Shown here one piece after another: positions 25,606-34,101 of a DNA stretch of 64,000 nucleotides. The translations under genes and the position numbers were made by a program. The stretch covers positions 186,001 to 250,000 of the forward strand of contig JAHEND010000003.1 of the NCBI GenBank assembly GCA_024643325.1. Direction: 5' to 3'. The notes beneath the pieces were generated by a model. That model was not told the origin of the DNA, made no database searches, and saw only the letters and a program-made list of their open reading frames with translations. This stretch comes from Sediminicola sp. Lineage in GTDB: Bacteria; Bacteroidota; Bacteroidia; Flavobacteriales; Flavobacteriaceae. Every line of letters begins with the position of its first letter. Position 1 is the first letter of the stretch.

Positions 25606-26229
25606 GTGAAGGGCTCACACAGCTTATTATTTCTGGTATTAGCCCTTCAGACAGTTTGGTCACAAAAAACCTTATCCAAAGTTTTAGAAGATCCTTCTCT
25701 TACACAAATCCATGTGTTGGCAGAGCAAGTCAATACATTGCGCCTAAAACCATCCCCCTCTAAGGAACTTCTCGTTACTGCCCGTTTAAATGGGGAGTAT
25801 AGTCCACATCAAATGATCGTTTTTACCAGAAAAGGGAATACCCTATTTATAGGCCCTGACCTTTCAGCCACCTTTGAACTTCCCAATGACAAACTCAGTG
25901 CCCATAAAATATGGTCGGTAGATTTGGCTATTGAAATACCAGCGCATTTAGAAGTCTTTATAGCTGGAGGAAATACCCAAATAAATGCTGAAGGTATTTT
26001 CGAGAAGCTTCAGATAGCACTCAAAGATGGATTATGTGTTTTAGAAGAAGTAGGAAACAAAGTTCAGGTAAATACCCTTAGAGCGCCTATTGTTTTAAGT
26101 CAAAAGAATGGTGTAGTTGACGCTAAAACCACTTATGGACATTTAGACTTTTTAGCTATTCCCTCAGGAGATTCAAATATTGTGTTGAGATCCCTTTATG
26201 GAGATATTAAAGTGCTCATAAAGGACTAG
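25606..26229 (+). CDS. Exported DUF4097-like envelope protein
   Basis: About 207 residues with a short signal peptide (LLFLVLALQTVWSQ). The rest is strand-rich, with alternating hydrophobics such as VDLAIEIPAHLEVFIAGGNTQINAEGIFEKLQIALKDG, reminiscent of the beta-helical DUF4097/DUF2807 putative adhesin domains. No ATG is available at the 5' end. GTG 25606 or TTG 25597 must serve, the latter abutting the DksA-like stop. It sits between the DksA-like gene and lspA in one transcript. Function unknown. Confidence 0.72.
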   Translation: MKGSHSLLFLVLALQTVWSQKTLSKVLEDPSLTQIHVLAEQVNTLRLKPSPSKELLVTARLNGEYSPHQMIVFTRKGNTLFIGPDLSATFELPNDKLSAHKIWSVDLAIEIPAHLEVFIAGGNTQINAEGIFEKLQIALKDGLCVLEEVGNKVQVNTLRAPIVLSQKNGVVDAKTTYGHLDFLAIPSGDSNIVLRSLYGDIKVLIKD

Positions 26230-26272
26230 TTTCGTTTTAATAATAATGTTTATTTTAGCCGTCTAAGTACTT

Positions 26273-26887
26273 ATGATGTTTAAAAAACCCTTCCTTCTCG
26301 CTTATTTTTTATTGATTTTAGATCAATGTGTTAAAATTTATATTAAAACACACTTTTTTTTAGGGGAGTCTGTAGAAGTTTTTTCTGGATTTCAAATTCT
26401 TTTTATAGAAAATGAAGGGGCTGCGTGGGGCGCCAAACTCAGTGATATCTTACCTATTTCAGACGTGAGTGGGAAAATTGCCCTCACCGTTTTTAGGTTA
26501 TTTGCCATTGTGGGAATTGGTGCGTGGTTTGTGAGCTCCGTAAAAAAAGGTGTGCCGCTCTTCTTACAAATGGCCCAGGCCTTGATTTTTGCAGGAGCGC
26601 TAGGAAATATTATTGACTCTGTTTTTTATGGTGTACTGTTTAATGATAGTATGTATCAGGTAGCGGCCTTGTTTTCAGAGGAACCCTATGGTCAATTACT
26701 TCAAGGGAAAGTAGTAGATATGCTCTATTTTCCTCTTATAGACACTATATGGCCTGATTGGATACCCGTTTTGGGAGGAAAAGCACTGCGGTTTTTTGAA
26801 CCCGTATTTAACATAGCAGACACGGCGATCAGTACCGGAGTTGGTTTACTGTTGTTCTTTAATAAAAAGGCTTTTCCACAAGACTAG
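26273..26887 (+). CDS. lspA: Lipoprotein signal peptidase II
   Basis: This is a 204-residue inner-membrane aspartic protease with four hydrophobic helices that removes signal peptides from diacylated prolipoproteins. The catalytic aspartates are Asp115 (GNIIDS) and Asp183 (FNIADTAIS), with the early FIENEGAAWG also conserved. It carries the extra segment between the two aspartates (about 122-172) usual in Bacteroidota. The many lipoproteins in the window are its likely substrates. The stop overlaps the convergent folate ligase by 4 bp. ATG 26276 is an equally good start. Confidence 0.94.
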   Translation: MMFKKPFLLAYFLLILDQCVKIYIKTHFFLGESVEVFSGFQILFIENEGAAWGAKLSDILPISDVSGKIALTVFRLFAIVGIGAWFVSSVKKGVPLFLQMAQALIFAGALGNIIDSVFYGVLFNDSMYQVAALFSEEPYGQLLQGKVVDMLYFPLIDTIWPDWIPVLGGKALRFFEPVFNIADTAISTGVGLLLFFNKKAFPQD

Positions 26888-27447
26888 CTAAATTCATGCA
26901 CCTGATGGGGTGTCACACAAAAATCTAGGGGAATGTCTGTTGGATCTAAGGATTCAATGAGCGTCTCAGGACCAAAAAAAGAGAGCCCTACTTTAATGGT
27001 TTCAGGCCTGCATTTAGATAAAAAGCGATCGTAAAAGCCTTTTCCGTATCCAACCCTATGTCCTTTTTTATCATAGGCCAATAAGGGGATAAATACTACA
27101 TCTATTTCGCTATTAGGTACGGGCAATCCATTCTGTGGTTCGGGAACACCCCAAGTGTTTTGTTTTATTAAAGTGTTGTCTGTGAGTAAAAAATGCGTCA
27201 TCTCTATATCAGAGGTCATTTTAGGTAAGCAGACCTCTTTGTCTTTCCCTTGAAGCAGCGCTAAAATATACTCAGTATCTATTTCATATTTAGAACGAAT
27301 AGGTAAGAAGAGGCTGTAATAGGTGACCTCCCAAATAGGACATTGAAGCAACTGATTGGCAATGGCTTGACTCTTCTCCTCAATATCCTTTTCAGAGAAT
27401 TCTGTTCTTTTTTTTAGGTATAGCGTTCTGAGCTGTTTTTTATTCAT
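26884..27447 (-). CDS. 5-formyltetrahydrofolate cyclo-ligase
   Basis: This is a 187-residue cytosolic enzyme that converts 5-formyl-THF to 5,10-methenyl-THF with ATP. Signatures are the N-terminal KKQLRTLYLKKRTEF, IDVVFIPLLAYDKKGHRVGYGKGFYDRFL (the ATP/Mg site) and the short C-terminal DIPLDFCVTP. ATG 27447 is chosen; the upstream TTG reading from 27471 adds only eight residues. It is a single minus-strand gene between lspA and uvrC. Confidence 0.9.
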   Translation of the reverse strand: MNKKQLRTLYLKKRTEFSEKDIEEKSQAIANQLLQCPIWEVTYYSLFLPIRSKYEIDTEYILALLQGKDKEVCLPKMTSDIEMTHFLLTDNTLIKQNTWGVPEPQNGLPVPNSEIDVVFIPLLAYDKKGHRVGYGKGFYDRFLSKCRPETIKVGLSFFGPETLIESLDPTDIPLDFCVTPHQVHEFS

Positions 27448-27490
27448 AGAGACAGTCAATAGGTAGGTCAAAAATACAGATAAAATAAAG

Positions 27491-27519
27491 TTTAAATAAT
27501 TATTTCTACTTTACCTTTG
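27491..27519 (+). promoter_or_regulatory. Candidate promoter of uvrC
   Basis: TTTA (27491-27494, one mismatch to TTTG) and a perfect TACCTTTG (27512-27519) are spaced by 17 bp. ATG 27532 lies 12 bases further on, giving a very short leader. Confidence 0.48.
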
Positions 27520-27531
27520 TGAGAAGCACCT

Positions 27532-29319
27532 ATGACAGCCAACAGTATTTCCATACAACTCAGCGTCCTTCCGGAAACACCGGGGGTGTATCAGTTTTAT
27601 GACAGCTCAGATAAGATTATTTATATAGGCAAAGCCAAAAACTTAAAAAAAAGGGTCAGCTCTTATTTTACTTTAAAACACGACATTGCCAAGACCCGTT
27701 TGCTGGTCAAGAAAATTGTACAGATTAAGCATATAGTAGTTCCTACAGAATCAGATGCACTACTTTTAGAAAACAATCTCATTAAAAAATACCAGCCCAG
27801 GTATAATATTCTTTTAAAAGACGACAAAACCTTCCCTTGGATTTGCATTAAGAAAGAGCGATTCCCCAGGGTTTTTTTAACCCGTCAACTCATCAAAGAT
27901 GGCTCCGAGTACTTTGGACCTTACACCAACAAAAGAATGGTGAAAGTGCTCTTAGAACTCATCAAGGGATTGTACCCCTTACGAACCTGCAACTATGACC
28001 TTTCTTATCAAAAAATTAAAGAAGGAAGGTTTAAAAGCTGTTTGGAATATCATTTGGGAAATTGTCAGGCCCCTTGTGAAGATTTGCAATCAGAAGCCTC
28101 ATATACTAAAGATATTGAGGCGATTAGACATATTTTAAAAGGAAATTTATCCTTGGCCATAAAGCATTTTAAGACCGAAATGGAACGCTATGCTTCTGAA
28201 GAGGCTTTTGAAATGGCCCATAAAGTCAAAGAAAAAATAGAAGTATTAGCGGGTTACCAATCAAAATCTACTATTGTAAACCCTAAAATAAACAACGTAG
28301 ATGTATTTAGCATAATTTCAGATCAGACCCATGCCTATGTGAATTTTTTAGAGCTTTCTCACGGAGCCATTATTCGATCCCACACCTTAGAAATAAAAAA
28401 GCAATTGGAGGAAAAAGATGAGCAAATTTTAGAATTGGCTATAGTCTCTTTAAGAGAGCGGTTTAAATCTATTTCTAAAGAAGTCATCATTCCTTTTAAA
28501 TTGCTAACGCCAGATGGAATTAAAGCGACCATTCCTATTTTAGGAGACAAGCAAAAATTGCTGGCCCTCTCAGAGCGAAATGCCCGTTTTTATAGGCAAG
28601 ATAAATTGAGTCAGATGCGAATCGTAGACCCGGAGCGACATTCGAAGAGAATAGTGGCACAGATAAAAGAAGACCTTAGACTCTCTGAGCTTCCAGTACA
28701 CATAGAGTGCTTTGACAATTCAAATATTCAAGGGAGTAATCCTGTAGCTGCTTGCGTTGTATTTATGAACGCCAAGCCCAACAAGAAAATGTACCGACAC
28801 TTTCATATTAAAACCGTAGAAGGGCCAGATGACTTTGCCTCTATGGAAGAAGTGGTTTACAGGCGCTATAAAAGACTCAAAGAAGAAGGCAGCTCTTTGC
28901 CGCAGCTTATTGTCATAGACGGAGGAAAAGGGCAACTGTCTGCTGCCTTAAAAGCATTGGACCAATTAGAATTGAGAGGAAAAATAGCCATTGTTGGAAT
29001 AGCCAAGCGTTTGGAGGAGATTTATTTCCCAGAAGACCCCATACCTTTATATCTAGATAAAAAATCAGAGTCTCTAAAAGTGATCCAACAATTGAGAAAT
29101 GAAGCCCATAGGTTTGGAATTACATTTCATAGAAATCTCAGAAGCAAAGGTGCTATTGTATCTGAATTAGATGGTATTAAAGGTATTGGAGAAAAAACGG
29201 CTACCCAGTTATTAAGGCATTTTAAAACGGTCGCTAATATAAAAGAAGCTAACTTAGATGCTTTGATTGACCAGGTTGGACCTGCTAAAGCTCGAATTTT
29301 GTATGAACATTTCCATTAA
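27532..29319 (+). CDS. uvrC: Excinuclease ABC subunit C
   Basis: This is a 595-residue dual-incision nuclease of nucleotide excision repair. The N-terminal GIY-YIG nuclease domain (about 12-95) reads GVYQFYDSSDKIIYIGKAKNLKKRV. A UVR motif lies near 200-235 and binds UvrB. The RNase H-like endonuclease domain contains IECFDNSNIQGSNPVAACVVF, and a helix-hairpin-helix tail has GIKGIGEKTATQLL. Length fits the family. It shares its last 17 bases with the phospholipase gene that follows. Confidence 0.95.
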   Translation: MTANSISIQLSVLPETPGVYQFYDSSDKIIYIGKAKNLKKRVSSYFTLKHDIAKTRLLVKKIVQIKHIVVPTESDALLLENNLIKKYQPRYNILLKDDKTFPWICIKKERFPRVFLTRQLIKDGSEYFGPYTNKRMVKVLLELIKGLYPLRTCNYDLSYQKIKEGRFKSCLEYHLGNCQAPCEDLQSEASYTKDIEAIRHILKGNLSLAIKHFKTEMERYASEEAFEMAHKVKEKIEVLAGYQSKSTIVNPKINNVDVFSIISDQTHAYVNFLELSHGAIIRSHTLEIKKQLEEKDEQILELAIVSLRERFKSISKEVIIPFKLLTPDGIKATIPILGDKQKLLALSERNARFYRQDKLSQMRIVDPERHSKRIVAQIKEDLRLSELPVHIECFDNSNIQGSNPVAACVVFMNAKPNKKMYRHFHIKTVEGPDDFASMEEVVYRRYKRLKEEGSSLPQLIVIDGGKGQLSAALKALDQLELRGKIAIVGIAKRLEEIYFPEDPIPLYLDKKSESLKVIQQLRNEAHRFGITFHRNLRSKGAIVSELDGIKGIGEKTATQLLRHFKTVANIKEANLDALIDQVGPAKARILYEHFH

Positions 29320-31636
29320 CTTTTCATATTCTTTTCCAAGACACATTTGTCTCACGGTTTTCTTGTTTTTAGGAATTGCAAAAGGGTATGCCCAAGGTGC
29401 TAAAAATATGAAAACAGAGGTTTTTGAGCATATAAAATTACCTGCTCAGGAACAAGAACTTAAAGTTGGCTTGGTATTAAGCGGAGGCGGTGCGAAGGGA
29501 TTGGCTCACATTGGAGCACTTAAAGTAATCGAGGACTCTGGGGTTAAAATAGATTATATTGCAGGAACAAGTATGGGCGCTATTGTAGGGGCTTTATATG
29601 CCTCAGGGTATAGGGCAAATGAGCTAGATTCTATATTTAGACAAATAAATTTTAACAGTCTTATTCAAGATGATTTTTCAAGGTCAAGTAAGACTTTTTA
29701 TGAAAAAGAGGACGCAGAACGCTATGCAATAAGCCTACCATTTGATGGGTATAAAATTTCTTTTCCTCAGGCTATTTCTGGTGGCCAAAAGGTATACAAC
29801 GAATTAGTCTCACTGTTGTATCATGTAAAAGACGTACGAGATTTTAACCAATTGCCCATACCTTTTTTTTGTATGGCAACAGATATAGAAAATGGCACCG
29901 CTATTCGTTTAGACAATGGGTATCTTCCAGAGGCTATCATGGCTTCTGGAACCTTTCCTTCTCTTTTTGAACCCATGGAATTGGACGGAAAACTTCTTAT
30001 AGACGGGGGAGTTTTAAATAATTACCCTATAGCTGAGCTAAAGTCCTTAGGGGCAAATTTTATTGTAGGTGTAGACGTTCAACACGACCTTTCCAGTAGA
30101 GCATCACTGGGCTCAGCAACGGATATTTTGTTGCAAATCAACAATTTTAGGACGGCAGATGCAATGAAAAGCAAGTCCAATGACACCGATATTTACATTA
30201 GGCCAAACATGGCACCCTACTCTGTAATAGATTTCGATAGGGGTGTAGAAATTGTTGCCGAAGGTGCCCGTGCCGCTTTTTTAAAAGAAAAAGCACTGAT
30301 TGAATTATCTAAAAAGCAATTGAAAAGGAAGCTTAAGGATCAAACACCTTTATGGAACACTTACAGAAAAGACACCCTAAATATTACCTATATAGAGGTG
30401 AATGGTATGGTGAATTATTCAGATGATTATGTTAAAGGGAAGCTCCGATTTAAAGAGGGTGATCAGATTAAATTTGAAGATTTAAAGCGAGGGATAAATA
30501 ATTTAGCAGCTACAAATAATTTTAATACCATTCGGTATAAGTTAATTGAAAAGACTACCGGACTGGGTCTAATTTTAAACTTGAAAGAAAGTGACAACAA
30601 GACTAATATTAGGTTTGGGGCCCATTATGACAAGTTGTATAAAAGTGCTGCTTTGGTAAACATCACCCAAAAGAATTTTTTGAGAAAAGACGACGTACTT
30701 TCCTTGGATTTCATTTTTGGAGACTATCTAAGGTATCAGATAGATTATTATGTGGATAAAGGGTTTAATTGGAGTTTTGGACTGAGAAGTAAGTTAAACG
30801 ACTTTAATTTTGACATACCCTATAAGGTACTTGAAAAAAATTTCAGGCTGCCAGATGACCCTAATTTAAATACGGTGAATATGGACTTTACAGATTTCAC
30901 CAATCAATTCTATCTTCAAACGGTGTATAAGAATGCATTCTCTATTTCACTTGGCCTAGAGCATAAATGGATTAAGTACAGTAGCGACACCTTTTTACAA
31001 GAAAGCACCCAGACAAATAACAGTTCGGTACTCACTTTAGAAAAAAGTCACTATGCCAGTGTTTATGGACAATTAAGGTTCGACACTTTAGATGATTTTT
31101 TCTTTCCTTCAAAAGGATTTTATTTAGAGACAGATTTTCACACCTACTTTTTGTCTAGTGACTTTAATGGAACGTTTAATCCATTTTCAATTTTTAGATC
31201 AAAGGCAATAGCCGCTCTAAATTTTACTAAAAACTGGTCATTTGTTTTGGCTCCTGAGGTGGGAATTAAGTCCGGAAGTTCAGGTACTAAATCCTTGGAT
31301 TTTGCCCTTGGCGGGTTGGGTGCACCCCAAATCAATAATTTCATTCCTTTTTTAGGCTATGATTTTATAGCTATTCCGGGAGATAGTTTTTTAAAGATGA
31401 AGGCTACATTAGATTTTGAAATAACACCTAAAAATCATTTTATTGTAGCAGCAAATATTGCTAAAGTGACGGATGACATTTTAAGGCCTGGTTCTTTTAA
31501 AAGAGCCCCTTCGTATTTTGGATATGGCTTGGGCTATGGATTTGAGTCAATTATAGGCCCAATGCAAATGATGTATACTAAATCTCCATTAAACGGGAAT
31601 GGGAGTGTGTTCTTTTCCCTAGGTTTTCCTTTTTAA
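29303..31636 (+). CDS. Patatin phospholipase fused to an outer-membrane barrel
   Basis: This 777-residue protein has an N-terminal signal (ending near GYAQ, residue 31) and a patatin domain with the oxyanion GGGAKG (61-66), nucleophile Ser90 in GTSMG and Asp234 in DGG. A POTRA-like segment (about 360-430) follows, then a C-terminal beta-barrel ending in GFPF. This is the layout of PlpD-type (type Vd) autotransporters, here placed in the outer membrane with a lipase domain on one face. Substrates are probably phospholipids, by analogy. ATG 29303 is chosen for the signal. It overlaps uvrC by 17 bp. Confidence 0.9.
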   Translation: MNISINFSYSFPRHICLTVFLFLGIAKGYAQGAKNMKTEVFEHIKLPAQEQELKVGLVLSGGGAKGLAHIGALKVIEDSGVKIDYIAGTSMGAIVGALYASGYRANELDSIFRQINFNSLIQDDFSRSSKTFYEKEDAERYAISLPFDGYKISFPQAISGGQKVYNELVSLLYHVKDVRDFNQLPIPFFCMATDIENGTAIRLDNGYLPEAIMASGTFPSLFEPMELDGKLLIDGGVLNNYPIAELKSLGANFIVGVDVQHDLSSRASLGSATDILLQINNFRTADAMKSKSNDTDIYIRPNMAPYSVIDFDRGVEIVAEGARAAFLKEKALIELSKKQLKRKLKDQTPLWNTYRKDTLNITYIEVNGMVNYSDDYVKGKLRFKEGDQIKFEDLKRGINNLAATNNFNTIRYKLIEKTTGLGLILNLKESDNKTNIRFGAHYDKLYKSAALVNITQKNFLRKDDVLSLDFIFGDYLRYQIDYYVDKGFNWSFGLRSKLNDFNFDIPYKVLEKNFRLPDDPNLNTVNMDFTDFTNQFYLQTVYKNAFSISLGLEHKWIKYSSDTFLQESTQTNNSSVLTLEKSHYASVYGQLRFDTLDDFFFPSKGFYLETDFHTYFLSSDFNGTFNPFSIFRSKAIAALNFTKNWSFVLAPEVGIKSGSSGTKSLDFALGGLGAPQINNFIPFLGYDFIAIPGDSFLKMKATLDFEITPKNHFIVAANIAKVTDDILRPGSFKRAPSYFGYGLGYGFESIIGPMQMMYTKSPLNGNGSVFFSLGFPF

Positions 31637-31763
31637 CTCTCTTAAATACAGATATTTCCTATTATTTAAGTAGCATTAAACAGTAATTATTCTTAAAGAA
31701 TTACTAAAAAATGTTCAGAATAGATAAATTACTGTTAAGACCTTAGTTAAAGTGAACTAAAAA

Positions 31764-31794
31764 CTTGTGTTAGCGCATGAATATATTACCTTTG
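31764..31794 (+). promoter_or_regulatory. Near-consensus Bacteroidota promoter for the small RNA
   Basis: CTTG (31764-31767) and TACCTTTG (31787-31794) are separated by 19 bp, the consensus distance for the main sigma factor of Bacteroidota. The start would fall near 31800. Confidence 0.65.
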
Positions 31795-31799
31795 TATTA

Positions 31800-31905
31800 T
31801 AAAGGGGTGGTTCCCTTTAGAACTTTAAGTATTGGTTTTTCATCATTTAAAGTTTGGTTGGTTATTTAAGAAAAGCCCAGTTGTAAAACTGGGCTTTTTT
31901 TTGTT
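31800..31905 (+). ncRNA. Candidate structured small RNA, about 105 nt
   Basis: The likely transcript folds into three hairpins. The first (31800-31819) pairs TAAAGGGG with TCCCTTTA around a TGGT loop. The second (31820-31855) has an 8-bp core AACTTTAA/TTAAAGTT, extendable by wobble pairs, with a loop of about 14 bases. The third (31871-31898) is a perfect 12-bp terminator stem followed by T-residues. It has its own promoter and no ATG followed by a real frame. It could be a trans-acting RNA or, less likely because of the terminator, a leader of the DUF3108 gene. I cannot match it to a named family by eye. Confidence 0.6.
31871..31903 (+). terminator. Terminator of the small-RNA candidate
   Basis: A perfect 12-bp stem AAAAGCCCAGTT/AACTGGGCTTTT (31871-31882 with 31887-31898) with loop GTAA is followed by further T residues. 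Confidence 0.92.
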
Positions 31906-32039
31906 TAAATGTGGAAAAAGCGATTAAAAATCTCAGTATATTACCCCATAGATCTATTTAAAAAATAAAATATGGTTAAATATCTGTGAAGGAGAATTTA
32001 AAGCCATTCCTTTTTTCTATTTTTACCTTAAATCTAGTT

Positions 32040-32822
32040 ATGAAAAAAATCCTTCTTTTTTGTCTCGTTTTGGGTTTTTGTGGAAACCTTATGGCTCAAG
32101 ACTCTTCTGTAGCGTTTAAAGACGGAGAATGGTTAAAGTTTAGACTTCATTATGGATTTTTGAATGCTAGTTATGCGACCTTGCATTTAACCAAAGCATC
32201 TTTAAATAATAAACCATTATTTCACGTGGTAGCCAAAGGAAAAACGACCGGGTGGGCCAGTATCTTTTTTAAGGTAGACGACACCTATGAAAGTTTTTTC
32301 ACCCCAAAAAGAAATGAGCCAATTAAGTTTATCAGGAAAGTTAGAGAGGGCGGTACAACCATGCATTTGGAAGTAGATTTTGATCATGAAAACAATAAGG
32401 CTTATATGCAAGACCTTAAAAATGGCAAAGATTTTGAATTTAACACCCAAAAAGGGATACAAGATATTATTTCTGCTTTCTATTTTTTGCGAAACGAAAT
32501 TAATCCGGTCACATTAAATGTAGGAGATTTTACGGTCATTAGTATGTTGTATGACGACGACGGTGTTTTCCCTTTTAAACTGGAATATTTAGGAACAGAA
32601 GCGCTAAAAACAAAATTCGGAACAGTATCTTGCCTAAAGTTTAGGCCTTATGTACAATCCGGCAGGGTCTTTAAAGCCCAAGAGAGTATTAGCCTTTGGA
32701 TTTCAAATGATTTGAATAAAATTCCTGTAAGGATAGAAGCAGATTTAGCTGTGGGCTCTATCAAAGCAGATCTAGAGGCTTATAATGGCTTAAAAAACCA
32801 ATTTAAAATAAGAATGGACTAG
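32040..32822 (+). CDS. DUF3108 exported protein
   Basis: This 260-residue protein has a clear signal peptide (MKKILLFCLVLGFCGNLMAQ). The mature part is strand-rich, with FKDGEWLKFRLHYGFLNASYATL and VISMLYDDDGVFPFKLEYLG, matching DUF3108, a periplasmic domain of unknown function related to the LolA/LolB-like fold. ATG 32040 is preferred to the upstream one at 31986. It is followed after 10 bp by the M23 peptidase, then pgi, and the three are probably co-transcribed. Its role is not known; an envelope role is inferred from export and context. Confidence 0.85.
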   Translation: MKKILLFCLVLGFCGNLMAQDSSVAFKDGEWLKFRLHYGFLNASYATLHLTKASLNNKPLFHVVAKGKTTGWASIFFKVDDTYESFFTPKRNEPIKFIRKVREGGTTMHLEVDFDHENNKAYMQDLKNGKDFEFNTQKGIQDIISAFYFLRNEINPVTLNVGDFTVISMLYDDDGVFPFKLEYLGTEALKTKFGTVSCLKFRPYVQSGRVFKAQESISLWISNDLNKIPVRIEADLAVGSIKADLEAYNGLKNQFKIRMD

Positions 32823-32832
32823 TGTATTTATC

Positions 32833-34095
32833 ATGAAAATAAATTACAAATCTTCTGTATTATGTTTGTTGTTTTCATTCACTTTTTTAGTGGGCTGCAA
32901 GACCGAAACTCCAAAAAAATCACTTAAAGAAGTTGCTCCTAAAGACAGTATTTTTTACGGAATTAATTTCAATCAATTTGAGGTCATTAGAGACACCGTA
33001 AAAAAGAACGAAACTTTTGGGCAAATTATGCTCAGGAATAATATTGGCTATTCTAAGATATACGGCATTTCTAAAGAATACAGGGAGGTTTTTGACGTCA
33101 GAAGATTGGGTATTGGAAGGCCCTACACCTTGCTGAAGTCTAAGGATAGTCTCCAGAGCACGCAATATTTCATATACGAGCAGGACGCCATTCGTTATGC
33201 CGTGATAGATTTCACTAATGGCGTGAATGTGTATAAAAAAGAAAAACCTGTAAAATATGTTACTAGAGAGGCTTCAGGCGTAATCACATCTTCGCTCTCA
33301 GAAGCCATTTTAGATCAAGGAATTGACTATGATGTAACCAATAATTTATCGGTTATTTACGCATGGACCATTGACTTCTTTAGCCTTCAAAAAGGAGACA
33401 AGTTCAAGGTTGTTTACAAAGAAAAATTCATAAATGATACAATTTATGCGGGTGCTGGACCTATAGAATCTGCTTATTTTGAGCATAATGGCAAGCCCTT
33501 TTACGCGTTTAGGCATATGCCGGATACAGTGAATAAAATAGTGGAGTACTTTGACGAAAATGGCAATAACCTAAGGAGGGCATTTCTAAGAGCGCCAGTT
33601 AATTTTGCTAAAATTAGTTCCAGATACAATTTAAAAAGGAAAATTGCATTTTACGGCAATAAAGTACGCCCTCACAAAGGGACAGATTACAAAGCAGCAG
33701 TAGGTACAGAAATTTTGGCAACCGCCAATGGTAGGGTAGTAGAGTCTACTAGAAGAGGAGGCAATGGAAAGTACGTGAAAATTAAACACAACAATGTATA
33801 CAGTACCCAATATTTACATATGAAAGCCCAAAAAGTGAAAAAGGGAGACTACGTAAAGCAAGGCGACGTTATTGGTTGGGTTGGTATGACGGGTAATACA
33901 TCAGGCCCTCATGTATGTTACAGATTTTGGAAAAACGGCAGACAGGTAGACCCATTAAAAGAAAAGCTTCCAGCCGCAGAACCATTACCTAAAAGCATTT
34001 TAAATCAGTATTTAGTAGAAATTGCTCCTATGAAAGAGCAAATAGACAATATAAATTTTAGCCGACAATCTTTAGACGCTATAGCGAACAATTAA
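32833..34095 (+). CDS. M23 (LytM-like) peptidoglycan peptidase lipoprotein
   Basis: This 420-residue lipoprotein (lipid-attachment Cys22 in FLVGC) has an N-terminal region of about 240 residues similar to the Csd3/OapA-like inhibitory domains, then a C-terminal LytM domain (about 275-385). Zinc and catalytic residues are His281 and Asp285 (HKGTD), His329 (LHM) and His360 in GPHVCYRF. The usual HxH motif is HxC: Cys362 takes the position of the third zinc ligand. It probably cuts peptide cross-links during cell wall growth. It lies in an operon after DUF3108 and 6 bp before pgi. Confidence 0.9.
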   Translation: MKINYKSSVLCLLFSFTFLVGCKTETPKKSLKEVAPKDSIFYGINFNQFEVIRDTVKKNETFGQIMLRNNIGYSKIYGISKEYREVFDVRRLGIGRPYTLLKSKDSLQSTQYFIYEQDAIRYAVIDFTNGVNVYKKEKPVKYVTREASGVITSSLSEAILDQGIDYDVTNNLSVIYAWTIDFFSLQKGDKFKVVYKEKFINDTIYAGAGPIESAYFEHNGKPFYAFRHMPDTVNKIVEYFDENGNNLRRAFLRAPVNFAKISSRYNLKRKIAFYGNKVRPHKGTDYKAAVGTEILATANGRVVESTRRGGNGKYVKIKHNNVYSTQYLHMKAQKVKKGDYVKQGDVIGWVGMTGNTSGPHVCYRFWKNGRQVDPLKEKLPAAEPLPKSILNQYLVEIAPMKEQIDNINFSRQSLDAIANN

Positions 34096-34101
34096 ACTAT
34101 T

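Larger units (their letters stand above)
31637..32039. other. Intergenic region with small-RNA candidate
   Basis: This 403-bp gap holds a promoter (31765-31794), a structured RNA candidate (about 31800-31905) ending in a strong terminator, and an AT-rich leader ahead of the DUF3108 gene in which I see no clear promoter. No open frame with coding character was found. Confidence 0.7.
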
